From Okapia johnstoni (Eukaryota > Chordata > Mammalia > Artiodactyla > Giraffidae): DNA of 64,000 bases. The stretch is taken from positions 7,978,001 through 8,042,000 of the forward strand of contig JAGTYA010000026.1 of NCBI GenBank assembly GCA_024291935.2, read 5' to 3'. Shown in pieces: positions 1 to 25,300 of this stretch. The notes beneath the pieces were generated by a model. The model searched no databases, was not told the DNA's origin, and worked only from the letters and a program-made list of their open reading frames with translations. A program made the position numbers and the translations under genes. How positions within the stretch are numbered: the stretch's first letter is position 1; the number at the start of each line of letters is the position of its first letter.

Positions 1-602
1 CCCCACCCCCCAGCTAGGGGCAGCTGTGCCAAAGGGGAGGGGTCGGATGAGAAGGGGGCCGCCCCTTTTGGGGGGGGGTCGCCTACCTCCTAACTTAGCC
101 CCAATAGGAGGAAGCAGGTGACATAAAGTGAGGCAGAAACGCTTCAGGGGGTCCCCCAGGGCCTCTCGCTGAGCGCCCCCCCAACACAGGTCTTTGGTGG
201 GCGTAATTGCACAGACAGTCCATAAAGTGACAGCTTGAGAGGTGCCCCCTCCCAAGAGCGGGTCCTCAGGGGAGGGCAGGGGAGAGGTCCCAGTTTCTCC
301 CTGTGGCAACTCAGTGCTTAGAAATGGAGGAGCCCTTCCCAACCGGGGCAGCCCCTTGGGGTAGAAGGGCCTTCCACCAGATGAGGCAGTATCTTGGCAG
401 AGGGCCCCACATCCCACTCCCCAGCAGGCCCCCTCCTTCCCTGCATCTCTAATCTGGTAAGACATTTTTTAAAAAAGAATTCTCTGCTTATAAAAATACT
501 TCTGCTCTGTCTGGGGGTGGGGTGGGGGAAGGGGGGAGAAGGGTAACAATCCTGGGGAGGGGGGCGGCGTCGATGCAGGAGGCAGTGAGCCGGCCTCCTA
601 GA
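1..602 (-). other. RPS6KA4: Probable RPS6KA4 3' UTR, no poly(A) signal found
   Basis: Sequence downstream of the RPS6KA4 stop. No AATAAA or ATTAAA is visible on the minus strand here, so the transcript may end beyond the left edge or use a variant signal. The stretch is G/C-rich and I see no repeat or further gene. Confidence 0.5.
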
Positions 603-13952
<13,350 letters not shown>

Positions 13953-14300
13953 GGCCGGCGGGTCGCTGGGGCCCGCGCGGCTCGGCTCCGGGGCGGGCGG
14001 CGCCGGTTACATGGCGGCTCCGGCCGGGGCGGGAGCTTCCTGGTGCCGCCTCCGGGGCCGAGGGCGGGGCGCCGGCGCCGCCTCCCGGCTCCCCGCCCCG
14101 CGCGGCCTGAATCAGGCTCTGGAACGTGACAGCGCCCGGGCTGCGGACGGGTGGGGGCGGGCGGGGGGCGGTCCGGTCTCCGGCGGGCGCAGGGGGCTGC
14201 CGCCAGGAGTGTGCGCTCTGGGACCCCAGGCGACCCTCCTGGGGACCTGGGAGTCCCCCTTGGGAGCCATGCCTGGGGTCTGTGGATAACCCGGAGCCTC
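13953..14300 (-). promoter_or_regulatory. RPS6KA4: CpG-rich RPS6KA4 promoter and first exon region
   Basis: High CpG density directly upstream of the start codon, with GC boxes (GGGGCGG-like) and no TATA box. This fits a CpG-island promoter. The transcription start is not resolved. Confidence 0.6.
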
Positions 14301-15954
14301 TGTGGGGCAGACACTCCCCAGCCAGGTATCGGGCGGTAAGTCCACCGCAGGCCGTGCCCCAAGGGGGTGGGAGTCCCACTCCGATGCTTTAGAGCCACCT
14401 TCCTTGCCAGGGCGCCAGCCCTAAGGGCAGCCAGGCAGCTCTGTCCAATTCTTAGCCACCAGTGAAAGTGAGGAACTTCATACAGATCACAAACCCTCTT
14501 GCCTGGTTCTTGATCACTTCTTGACTGCAGCAAATAGGGGAGGGGATCTGTCAGTCCCCTTGACGGATGAGCAACGTGAGGCCACAGGCCACCTCGTCCA
14601 GCTCTTGCCCACACAGCCCCAGCCCCGCACACCTCACTCAGTGTAGCTCTTTGCTCTTGGTGCTGGGCTGGCTAAGAGGGTCCCAGAAGCCACGTGGCCC
14701 AGCCCAGCTTCCTGTCTGTATCCCCGGCCTCCAGCGAAGCCCTCTTCCCTGCGGACTTGCCTTTGCAGGGGAGGCCTGGGCGGGGGGTAGGCACCCTGAG
14801 GGCCTGGCCTTGTCTCTGGGCTCCCCCTACCCATGAGAGTGCCTACAGGAGGCACTGAGAGGGAGCCCAGCCCGACCTCCAGCAGGGACGGGCAGCCCGT
14901 TTTCTGACCGAATCTCTCTAGAACGAACAGACCTTTAAAAGCACCTCAGGGAACCCCCTGGTGGTCCAGTGGTTAGGGTGTGGTTCTGCCCCCTGTCGTC
15001 CCCAAGCCTGGTACAGAGTAGACCTCAAAAAGGGGTGTCGGAGCCACATAGGGGTGGCCTCCCCCCCTCAGACTCAGCACCTCTGGCCAGCCGGTCCTCC
15101 AGAGCCTCATCTCCCTCCCTGACAGCTGACAGGGGCTACCAACAGTGTGGGGCAGCCATCAGAGACCCCCACCCGGAGGCCCTATGGGAGGGGGGCTTCC
15201 AGCTGCTCAGCCCCCCTGGAGGCCAGGGGGAGTCCACTCCCATGCCACCGACCTCAGAAACTCAAGCTGAGAGGAGGGCAGAGCGGCAGGTGACCCCCAA
15301 GGGGAGCACTGTGGAAACCCAGTGAGTCAGGCTACAGTAGGTCACCCTGGGGAGGCAGGCCTGGCCACCCCTCCCAGCTCTTGCCACCCCCGGATTCAGG
15401 CTGCCTCACCTCAGCCGGGCAGCCCCACCCTACTCTCGGCGGCCTCAGGTGCCCTGACTCACGTCCTGTCGCCCAGCCTAATTTCTCCCCTCCCGGGTGT
15501 CAGTCATCCGAGAGGCCCTGGTCAGAGACCCCGGCATCCTTCCCAACTCCACAATAGCGGCCCCCCCACCCCAAAGCTGTAAACTCCCTGGGAAGGGGCT
15601 CAGCCCCCAAAGGGCTGGAGAGGAGAGGATGAGCAGGCAGGAAGCAGTGAAAGGAGAGAAGCGGGTGCAGTGGACGGGGTGGGGGTGGGGGTGGGCCCTC
15701 TGGGTATTTCACTGCCCCACACTCAGGAGCCCAGACCCAGACCCCCACCCACTGCTGGCTACTCAGAGCCTCCCTGCGCTGGGATATCCCCGCCAGCCCA
15801 ACCGGCCCCTCCCCTGAGGAAAGCCTTTTGCTGCCCCATGCAGGGCAAGGAAGCCAACAGCCACCAGGCCCCTGTCAGCACAGAACTCCAGGCCCCATGT
15901 CCCTGACACCAAGTGGCTCCTGGGTATAGCCGGTAGACACGGAGCACAGAGGCA
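14301..15954. other. Intergenic gap between RPS6KA4 and CCDC88B
   Basis: G/C-rich single-copy-looking sequence. The only repeat I recognise is a short tRNA-SINE head at about 14948-14990. No gene is supported. Confidence 0.6.
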
Positions 15955-15970
15955 GTGGTTGCGTCCCAGC

Positions 15971-15976
15971 TTTATT
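15971..15976 (-). terminator. CCDC88B: CCDC88B poly(A) signal
   Basis: AATAAA on the minus strand, about 410 bases past the stop codon. The interval 15977-16386 is the likely 3' UTR. Confidence 0.75.
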
Positions 15977-16386
15977 CTCCCGTCCCTCGCATCTGAGCCA
16001 AGGTTCAGAAATGGGCCCAGGTCACAGTCCCGAGGGAATGGCCCTTGGCTCCCCTCTTGGGCCGGGCAGGGGGCTCTCTTGCCCACTCCTGCCTGCCTCC
16101 CTCATCTGGGAGTTTCCCCGGGGACCGCCTCCTCAGCGAGGGCCGCAGGGTGGAGCCCCAGCAGGGAGCTGTTTGTGGGGGCCGGCTGTCCCCCCTGTCC
16201 ACAAACTCGTTCCAGCTCCAGCTTGGGCCCCCAGTGCAGGCCGTGGAGGATCTGGGGGCCCAGGTCTCCTTGTCCAAGGACTCACCATGAGTGCCCTGCC
16301 TCCCCACATTCTTGGGCTGCCTGGGGTCCCCACTGAGACTCCAGCGCTGAGAACACTCTGCTCCCAAGCTCTCTATCCACGCGGTG

Positions 16387-19300
16387 TCACTGGCTGAGAG
16401 AAGGGGCAAGAGTTCGCTTCTCCGGTTCCTGCACCTCGAGGCCTGGAGGGAAAAGTTCAGCTCAGGCTTACCCTCTCCAAGGGGATTCCAGCCGCCTGGC
16501 AGGGCCTCGAACATACCAGGTCTTTGCTTCGGCTCTTCCCTCTGCCAGGAACGCCATTCGCCAGATACATGGACAGGACACACTCTCACCTCCAAGCCTT
16601 TGCTTCAGCTTCACCTCCTCTCAGAGGCCTGCCCTGAGCACCCTACCTAACCTCGCCACCTGCCCACCCGGGGCTCCTGATCTCACCCACCCTGCTCTCC
16701 TTTTCTTTCCCAGAACACTGGCACCTCCTAATACTGTAGGGCTGAGCTCCCCAGGACAGGCCTGGGCACCTGAGATGTGGCCAGTCTGAACTGCAATGTG
16801 CTTGGGTGTAAAATACCACTGGACTTCAGACTTAGTGTAAAAAAAAAGAAATATGTCAGTAAGGATTTTTTACACTGACTACATGTCTAAAATAGTACTA
16901 GTTTAGGCATACTGAGTTAAACAAAATACATTAATATTCTAACATTAATATATGTTGTGATATTGAAATATATTAATATATAATATCAATATGTATTAAT
17001 AGATATGTTGGTATATTGATGTATAACTTATTAAATGCATTAAATGTATATGATATATAGTATGTTAAATATATACCATATATTTATATATTTATATGCT
17101 AATATTAATTAATTTTACATGTCTCATTACTTCCTCTGATGGGGGTTTCCCTGGTGGCTCAGATGGTAAAGGGTCTGCCTGCAATGTGGGAGATCCAGGT
17201 TTGATCCCTGGGCCAGGAAGATCCCCTGCAGAAGGAAATGGCAACCCATGCCAGTATCTGCCTTGGGAAATCCCATGGACAGAGGAGGCTGGCAGACTAC
17301 AGTCCAAGGGGGTTGCAGAGATCCTCTGATGAGGCTACCTAAACATTTTAAATTACATGTGGAGCTCACGATATAGTTCTATTGGACAAGCTATTGTAGA
17401 TAATTATTATTTTTATACATATCATGTGCTGTCTCCCAGCTCCCCATACCAGAACGTTTTCTGTTATATTCCCAAGTACCACATCACCTGGCATTCCAGA
17501 AAAGCTCATGGTCAAATGAGTGAATGGGTGAACGAGGCCTGCCAGGGGCCCAGGAAGGGCAAATACCCCTCATCCTCCCAGGTCCCCACTCACTCTCTCT
17601 GTTGGCATCTGCTTCGTGTTCCGCCAGGGTCTCGATGGAGCCACCCCATCCCACGCCAGGTCCTGGGGGCACAAGGCAGCCACTGGGCCATGAGGGCCAG
17701 AACAGAGGCAGCAGGGCGGGTGGGCAGACACAGGAGCCAGGAGGGAAGCCCCCTCCCCCAAGGAGCCGGTGGACCCCCAGGGACCCTTCTCCCTCACCTT
17801 TGCCTTGGGAGCTGGGTGCCCCCAGGGGCCCTGGGCGCCGCTGTCGGAATCGCTGCCGGGGGGTGTCCCCGGGGCTGAATGACTCAGAGCTTCGCCCCAC
17901 GGGGAATCTTGAGCTGAGTTTCCGCCGCTGCCCACCTGCCAGTGTCTCATCCCGCAGACACAGGGAGCTCTGTGCCCGGCGCATGGGTGCCGGTGAGGGC
18001 GACCCTGCAAGAGGCACAGGCGGGGAGGTGTCCAAGCAGTGCCGGGAGGGCTGGGGGGAGTCAGGGGTGGGGGTGGGGGCGGTACTGGCAGGAGGAAGCT
18101 GCATGGGTACCACAGGGAACAGGAGGCTGCAGAGATGGGGGCTGGGAGGCGGGGGACAAGGTTGAATGAATGGAGGTGGCGACTGGAGGCAGGACCCTGT
18201 GCTGGCTCTGACACTAACTCACTGTGTGACCTTGGGCAAGGTGCTTCCCCTCCCTGGGCCTCGGCTTCCTCGTCTGCTGTCTGGGATAAGTGACCTCTGA
18301 CTAAAGTCCCCGCTGCTCCGAGGTCCTAGGCACCGCTCTGGATGGGTAGGACCAGGTGGGTAGCAGTGCAGGCGGGAGGGAGGTGCCAGCCGAGAGGGAT
18401 GCAGCAGGGACCCAGGGCAGAGAGTCACTGGAACCATCTGATGGGGGGGAGGGCGGGGGGGGGAAGCTGCAGCAGAAAAGGCCAATGGGGGACATGCACA
18501 AGTGACACAGGAAGACCAGGGGCACTGGCAAGCCCCAAGGGCAGAGGGGCCCCCAGACCCACCTGTCCCATCCGCCTCCCTGCCCTCAGGGAGCTCCGTC
18601 TCTGGGGGGCCCCCCAGGCTCTCGGTGCTGCCAGCCCCATCGGCCCCCAGGCGCGGCCCCCCATGGGGGCCCCCCTCCCGCCGGGGCCGCATCAGCCTCT
18701 TCACCTTGTCTGCCAGCCAGCTGCCCTTCCTGGGGGCAAGAGGGCACAAGAGGGGGGTCAGGCCAGGGAGGAAGGAGGACAAGAGGGCCATGTCGGGGGT
18801 GGCAGAGGCCAGGCCAACCCTCACTCGGGCCTGGACCCGGGCTGGGCCAGGGCTCAGAGGGCAGGGCAGGGACGAGATAGGGAAGACCTCCGGCCCGCCG
18901 GGGTGGAGGGGCACGCTCACTTGGTCCGGGGCAGGGGCCCAGGCTCCAGCACGCGGTACTGATCCATGATTTTCTCCACCAGCTTCTGCTTCTCCCGGCG
19001 CAGGGCATTGAGCTGGTCCCTGGGAGGATGGGGAGGGAGGAGGTGGACTTGAGGCCTGGGCAGGAATGCGGGGTACACCCTGGTACACCCCTGCCGGTTA
19101 AACAGTGACACACCCCAGGATGGGTTGAACATCATACTGCCCGAGCCCCCAGGGAGGGTCAGCCTCCCCTTTCCCCAGGCCTTCCCAGGGAATCGCCCCA
19201 TAAACATCCCAAGGGGCAGCCACACCGGCCCCCGCGGCCCCTCACAGGTACTCGCGCTGCTCGCGGTGCAGGTGGTCCCGGCTCTCCAGGCTGCGCTCCA

Positions 19301-22300
19301 GGAGCTCCCGGTTCTCCCGGCTCAGCGCCTGCACCTCGGCTAGCAGCTGCCGGTTCTCTTCTTCCTGGGCACTCCGGAGTTCCGTCAACAGCTGTCATGG
19401 GCAGACGGCAGGACAAGCAAGCGGGGGCAGTGGGGGACACTTAACGGGGCTCAGGGCAGCTGCCTTCCACCCAGTTCTGGCTCTTTCCAACCTTGCCCCC
19501 CCCAGCCACCCTCCCTCCCCAGCCACCCACCCTTCACCGCACCTCACACTGTGTGGTCAGCCGGCAGGCACTCAAGTCCAGCTGCTGGTTGGACTCTCGC
19601 AGTCGCTGGCTCTGGGCCTCCAACTGTGCCCGCTCCAGCTCCAGCCTTGCCAGCCGGCCCCGAAGCTCCCCGCGTTCCCCCTGTAACTCCCCACGCTCCC
19701 GGGACACCTCCGCCAGCAGCATCTGAGCCCTGCAGAGGCAAGGAGACCTGCTCTCCAAGAGGAACCTGCCCCCACCCCCGCCTCAACTGGGCCCTTCCTG
19801 ATGGCAGAGGAACCACGACGAGGAGAGGAGGCAGAGCGGGACCCTGTGGGGAAAGGGACTAACTCACCGTCAACCCACTTCACAGATGGGAACACTGAGA
19901 ACTGGCCCAGGAAGGGAGGGGCTGTGTCTGGGCTGGTACCTGTCATGCTCGCTCTGCAGCCTCCGGAGCTCCTCCTCCAGGCCCCGCTGCCGATGCCCAT
20001 CCTGCACCAGGCGTTCGCGCTCTGCCAGCAGGGCTACCTCCTGCGCCTCCACGTTGGCCCTCTGGGCCTGCAGCTGTTCATGCCTGTGATGAACCAGGGG
20101 CTCAGGGGGCTGCAAGGACTGGGGCCAGGGCAAGCAGGCAGCTGGACCATCTGGAAGTTCTCCATCTCCTAAGTATAGGCCCCGGGGGGCAAAGCCGCAG
20201 GGCAGAATGCTGTGCAGGCGCCCACTACTCCAGACCACCGATGAAACCCCAGGGTGAGCCCACCCCAGAAGTACAGAGAGCCCTGCCGCACAAGAGGGCA
20301 CAGCCAGGGAGAGGGGCCTGCTGGTGCTTCCCAGGGAACAGGGAGCCCGCTCTAGGTGGGCAAGGGGCCCCCCGGAGAAGGAGCTACGAGCTTGAAGGGG
20401 GCTGCTCACCGGCCCTGCAGCTCCCGATGGGCCAGCTCCAGCGCTCTCATGTTGGCCTTGAGGTCGCGGTGCCGGGCCAGCAGCCCCTCCAGCTCAGCCT
20501 CCTGCCGCCGCTGCAGCTGCGCCAGGGCCTCGTGGTCCCGCAGCAGGGCCTGCTGCTGCCCGCGGGTCTCCTCCTGGGAGCGCCGCGCCACCTGCACCTC
20601 CTCCTCCAGCAGCCCCAGCTTCCGGTGCAGCTCCTGGCCCTGCGTCTCCAGTACAGATTTCTCGGCCTAGGCCAGAGGAGGGAGCAGGGTGGGTGGCTGC
20701 TGCGGGGGGCATCCCAGGCCAGAAAGGGGGGTAAGGGATGGGGGGTAGAAGGCAGAGAGCTGAGGAAAGGAGAGAGAGCCATTGGGGGGCCGAGGGCCAT
20801 GGCACAAGGCCGGGACGGAATAGATGGGGCTGGGGTCGGGGCAGGGCAAGCCAGAGGGACGGATGGCCGGCTGTGGAGGGGCGGGCTGGAGACGGGGTGA
20901 AAGGGGCACTGACGAGGGGCGGGCGCTGGAGGCCAGCAGGCAGATAGGAGCAGGGGTCAGGGGGAGGGCCGTGGGCAGGACGGGATGGGGGGCTGGGCCC
21001 ACCTGCAGGCGGCTGCTGTTCTCCTGGGCCCGCTGACTCTGCAGCAGCAGCTCCTGGGCGCGCCCCTGCAGGCTCCCCAGCTGCCCCTCCAAATGCTGCA
21101 GCTGGCCCTGCAGAGCCGCCTTCTCCGCCGCCAGCGTGGCATTCTGTCGGGGGGTGGGGAGGGGGTTGGTTAGCAGAGGGCCGGGTCTCCAGGGCACTGC
21201 CCCCTGCCCCCCAGCCCCGCGCCCACCGCAGCCCGACACTCACACTGCGCTCCACCTCGATGAGCCGCACGCTCTGGGCCTCCGTGACCTTGGGCTCCAC
21301 CGGCTCCTGGGGCCCCAGCCCCGCGGCGCCCTGGCGCAGCTGCAAGGAGAGGCCCTGGGAGGTCACACGAGCGCGTGGCAGGGGTCTGGGGGCGGCCCAG
21401 CAAACCTCCCCTGGCAATCCCACACCTGCCGGCTGGGCGGTCTGCTGGGGGCCCGCTGGCTATGTTCTTATCTCCATCCCAGGTGGACAGAGAGCCCCCA
21501 GAGGGCAGCGGCGGCCTGGTAAGGGGCCGAGCCCGTGTGCAACAAGAGCGTCAGAAATGATTCCTGACTTACGACCGTCAGGGCTGAGCTCGGGAAGTGG
21601 TGGGGCCCCCGCAGGAGAGACACAGCAGGTGCCTCAGAGTCAAGCCACCAGGCTCAGTCTGGTTGAGGAATGGGGGCAACAAGGCCCAGGCAGAGCTACC
21701 TGGCTCCCAACACAGCGCTACCTCCTACAGGCCCTGAAAGGGGGCGCGAGGCAAGCGACTGGCCAAGAACTGAGGGGCAAGACAAGAGGCGGGCCCTGAA
21801 GTACCTACATGAGGGTGGAGACAGGGGGTGGGCTCAGGCCCCAGCAACCCGGGCGGTGGCCTCACCTTGAACAGCTCATCCTCCAACTGCACGGCCCTCT
21901 TTCTGAGCTCCATCAGCGCCTCCTCCTTGCTGGTGGCTGCCGCCTGCAGCTCAGCCTCCAGCCGCTGCTCCAGGCCCTGGTACCTGCCGGGAGAAGTCTT
22001 AGCACCCAGCCCTCCCCAAGTCTTTACCTGCCCTTCTCTGCCCCTCGGGCAGTGCCCCACCTCTGGTGCTGGAACTCCTGTTCCCGCAGAAATTCCTGGC
22101 GTTCCAGGGCTGCTCGTTCCAGCTCATTCTGCAGACGCTCCAGCCGGGCCCCCAGCTCCCGGCCCCGCACCATGGCCTTCTCCAGCTCCTGAGGGCAGGC
22201 AGAGCAGGCTTAGGGCCAGAAGGGTAGACCGCCACCTTCACCAGGCCTGAGCATCAGGAGACCTGGCCTTCTGTCCTTGCTCTGTCACCCCGAGCGAATA

Positions 22301-25300
22301 TCGTTAACTCTCTGGGCCTCTACTCCCCCATCTGTAAAATGGGAGCAAAGCCTGATGACCTTGCAGAGTGGGTATGAAAGAGCCGGGGATTATAAGCCTG
22401 CCAGGGAGTGAGGGTGGCCCCTGGGCCGGGGCTCAGAGACACTCGCTGGGCACACGTCTTCACCTCTTTGAGTCCATGGTTCTTCATGTGCTCAATGACA
22501 GCTGGATGCTCCTTGCGTGCTGAGGCCACACGGGGCAGGTGAGGGGAAGAGGGGCTCAGAGGCAGCGGATCTGGAGAGTACTCTCAGCCACAGGGGGATG
22601 GCCACAGAGGGCAGGAACTTGGTGAAGGCCAGGCCTAACCACAGTGGGAGCTGGGAGGGGGAGGGCCGGGATGCTTGCTGCTGGCCAGGCCTGTGGCGGT
22701 TGGGCCATACCATTGAGGAAGTAGGTAGGAGACCCGCTCTGGCCCATGGCCCCTGCCCTCAGAGAGGTAGGTTGAACCATTCTGAGGTACAGGGTGGGGG
22801 TGGAGGGGCTCCGGCAGGATGAAACCACGGGGAAGGGCCAACCACGACAGCTGCCCACTAAGTCCTGCCCTTGGAGATGGAGCCTACCCATCCGCGCTCT
22901 GGTCTTCCTGGCTTAGCAACTCCACCCAGGCCAGCCCCCGGGGTCACTGCACTTCCAGACACCCTTGGCCACTGCCTCTTGCTGAAAAACTAAAAGTCCC
23001 ATGAGGCCCTGCTGCCCACAGACCCCAGCCACAAGAGCCAAAGGACGGAGAGCAGGAAGAACAGGGATGCCCACGAAGACCTGCATCTCAGGCCAGACCC
23101 CTGCCCAGCCCCCTCCAGGCCCTGGCCACAGCCCCCAGGGCCCCACCCACTGCACCCTTCCCCCCCCGACCCCTGCAGCGGGGAGGCCCACTTGGACAAC
23201 CCCCTTGGCCCCTGGTTCCCTAATCTCCCTCCCCCGGCCAGCCACCTCCCCCTGCACCACGCCCAGTTATCACCAGGAACTGCTCCACCAGGAAATCTCA
23301 CAAAATTCCCCTTTGTCCTTAATGTCTTCCACCCTCTTGGTCCTCAGAGCCGGCTCTTTTGGCCAGCCAGCCCTACCGGCTCTTCCCTACCCACCGGCTG
23401 GCATTGCCTCTCTGATTAAGCCCATACTGAGTGCCAGGCGCTTCCCCAAGCACTCTATGTTCATTATCTTACAGGATCTCATGACATAGGTATCATTTTT
23501 ATTCTGGTTTTACAGGTAAGAAAATGGAGACTCAGAGAGGTTAAGTAACTGGCCCCAAGCCACATAGCTGAGTAGGGGAGCTGAGCTATAACCCAGATCT
23601 ATCTGCCAGCATCTCTCAGCTCCTACAGAGTGGACCCCAGAGACTAGCCCTTAGCCTTACCCTCTCACCCACACTCTCAATTCTCACATGCCCCAGACCA
23701 AGCCAACAGCATGTTCCTGACTCCTCACCATCAGGAGGTGTCTCGGAGCAAATAACTTCTCCTCTCTGAACCTCAGTGTCCTGCTCTGTGTAACAGGGAA
23801 ACTGCTCAGCTTCCAGAAGGTTTGATACTTCCCAAGTGGTACCAGTGGTCAAGAATCTGCCTGCCAATGCAGGAGATGCAAGAGACGCAGCTTCGATCCC
23901 GGAGTCGGGAAGATCCCCTGGAGTAGGAAATGGCAACCCACACCAGTATTCTTGCCTGGAAGCTTCCATGGACAAAGGAGCCTGCTGAGCTACAGTCCAT
24001 GGGGTCACAAAGAGTCAGACATGACTGAGCACACGTGCATGCTGCAGCATACCCTCGCCCCAGCCCTGGGCCGCACTGGCCCGAACACCCACCCCCTTGC
24101 CTCATGGTCTCTTCTGCTTCCCCTGAGGGGCCTCCAGACCTGCAGATCTGACCACTCTGCTCACATTATACCCTCCACTGACTCCTTGTCACCCTTGTGA
24201 AAACAGCTGCAATTCCTTCCTTTGCTTGGAAGGAAGATGAAGCCTTGCCCAATAGGAAACCTGCTTAAGGAAGTCTTCATGTCACCTCGCTCCACTTCCT
24301 GCCTCACGCTCCACCCCTGCAAACGAGCCTGCTCCTCCTCCTGGCTCATTGCCATTCTCTCTCTCCTCCTCCAGGAAGCCCTCCCTGATGAGCCCCAGCC
24401 TGAGTCCAGTGTGCTTCCTGGACCCCTACGGCTCCCCGCACAGTCCTATCTCCACCCCAGATTGTGAGTGAGTGTCTCCCAGAGACTGCAAGTGCTGGCT
24501 GCCTAGTACAGGGCCTCGTGCCAAGAAGATGCTTGAATGAATGAATACAAGGATTTCCAGGTTTTCTCTCTTTTCCAACCCCCATCCTAGCTCCAGCCTG
24601 CCTCACCTGCCACCTTTTCTTTTCTTCTTTTTGGCCACTCCCTGCAACTTGCAGGATCTTAGTTCCCTGACCAGGGATCGAACCTGTGCTTCCTGTACTG
24701 GATGCACAGAGTTCACTGGACCACCAGAGAATTCTCTCACCTGCCACCTTGACCACGGGCACTGCCTTCCTACGGTTCCAGGTCCCCTTGTACACCAAGA
24801 TGACTCTCCCCAAATCCAGCATCACACAGGTTGGCCCACACCCTTGGGTGAATTTCCCTGCCTGAGGATGAAGTACCAATACCCACAAAGCTGGCCTGTC
24901 ACACCTTTCCACCTACCCCCGTCTCCCGGGCCCCTGAGCATTTCTAATACCTTCAAGTCTTTGCACTTGCTGTTCCCCCTGGATGAAATATCCTTCCCCA
25001 CCTAGTGAGATCTCTATCTTTCCTTAGAACCCTCCCCGAAACCTCCTTGCCCCGACCCAGGCATCAGTTCCCATTCCCATGGATTGCAAAGCACTTTGCC
25101 CATGACAACCAACGTATCTTGAGCCTTTGCCCACCGTGAACTAGGCTCTTCACACCACTATTTCCGTCGGCCTTCCAAAGCCCCACTGAAGCAGCTATGA
25201 AGAGCACCCCCATTTTACAGAGGGAGGCACTGGGGTGCAACTGAGTAAACCACCACAGTCAGAGAGTCAGGATTTGCACCCAGGCCATCTAGCTCCACGC

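Noticed and set aside
18219..19088. Long minus-strand open frame of 289 codons
   Set aside because: It spans CCDC88B introns and exons 23-24. Only short parts coincide with coding sequence; the rest is G/C-rich intron kept open by low stop density.
20494..21423. Long minus-strand open frame of 309 codons
   Set aside because: It runs across CCDC88B exons 17-19 in a wrong frame and through introns. The spliced frame matches the protein family, this one does not.
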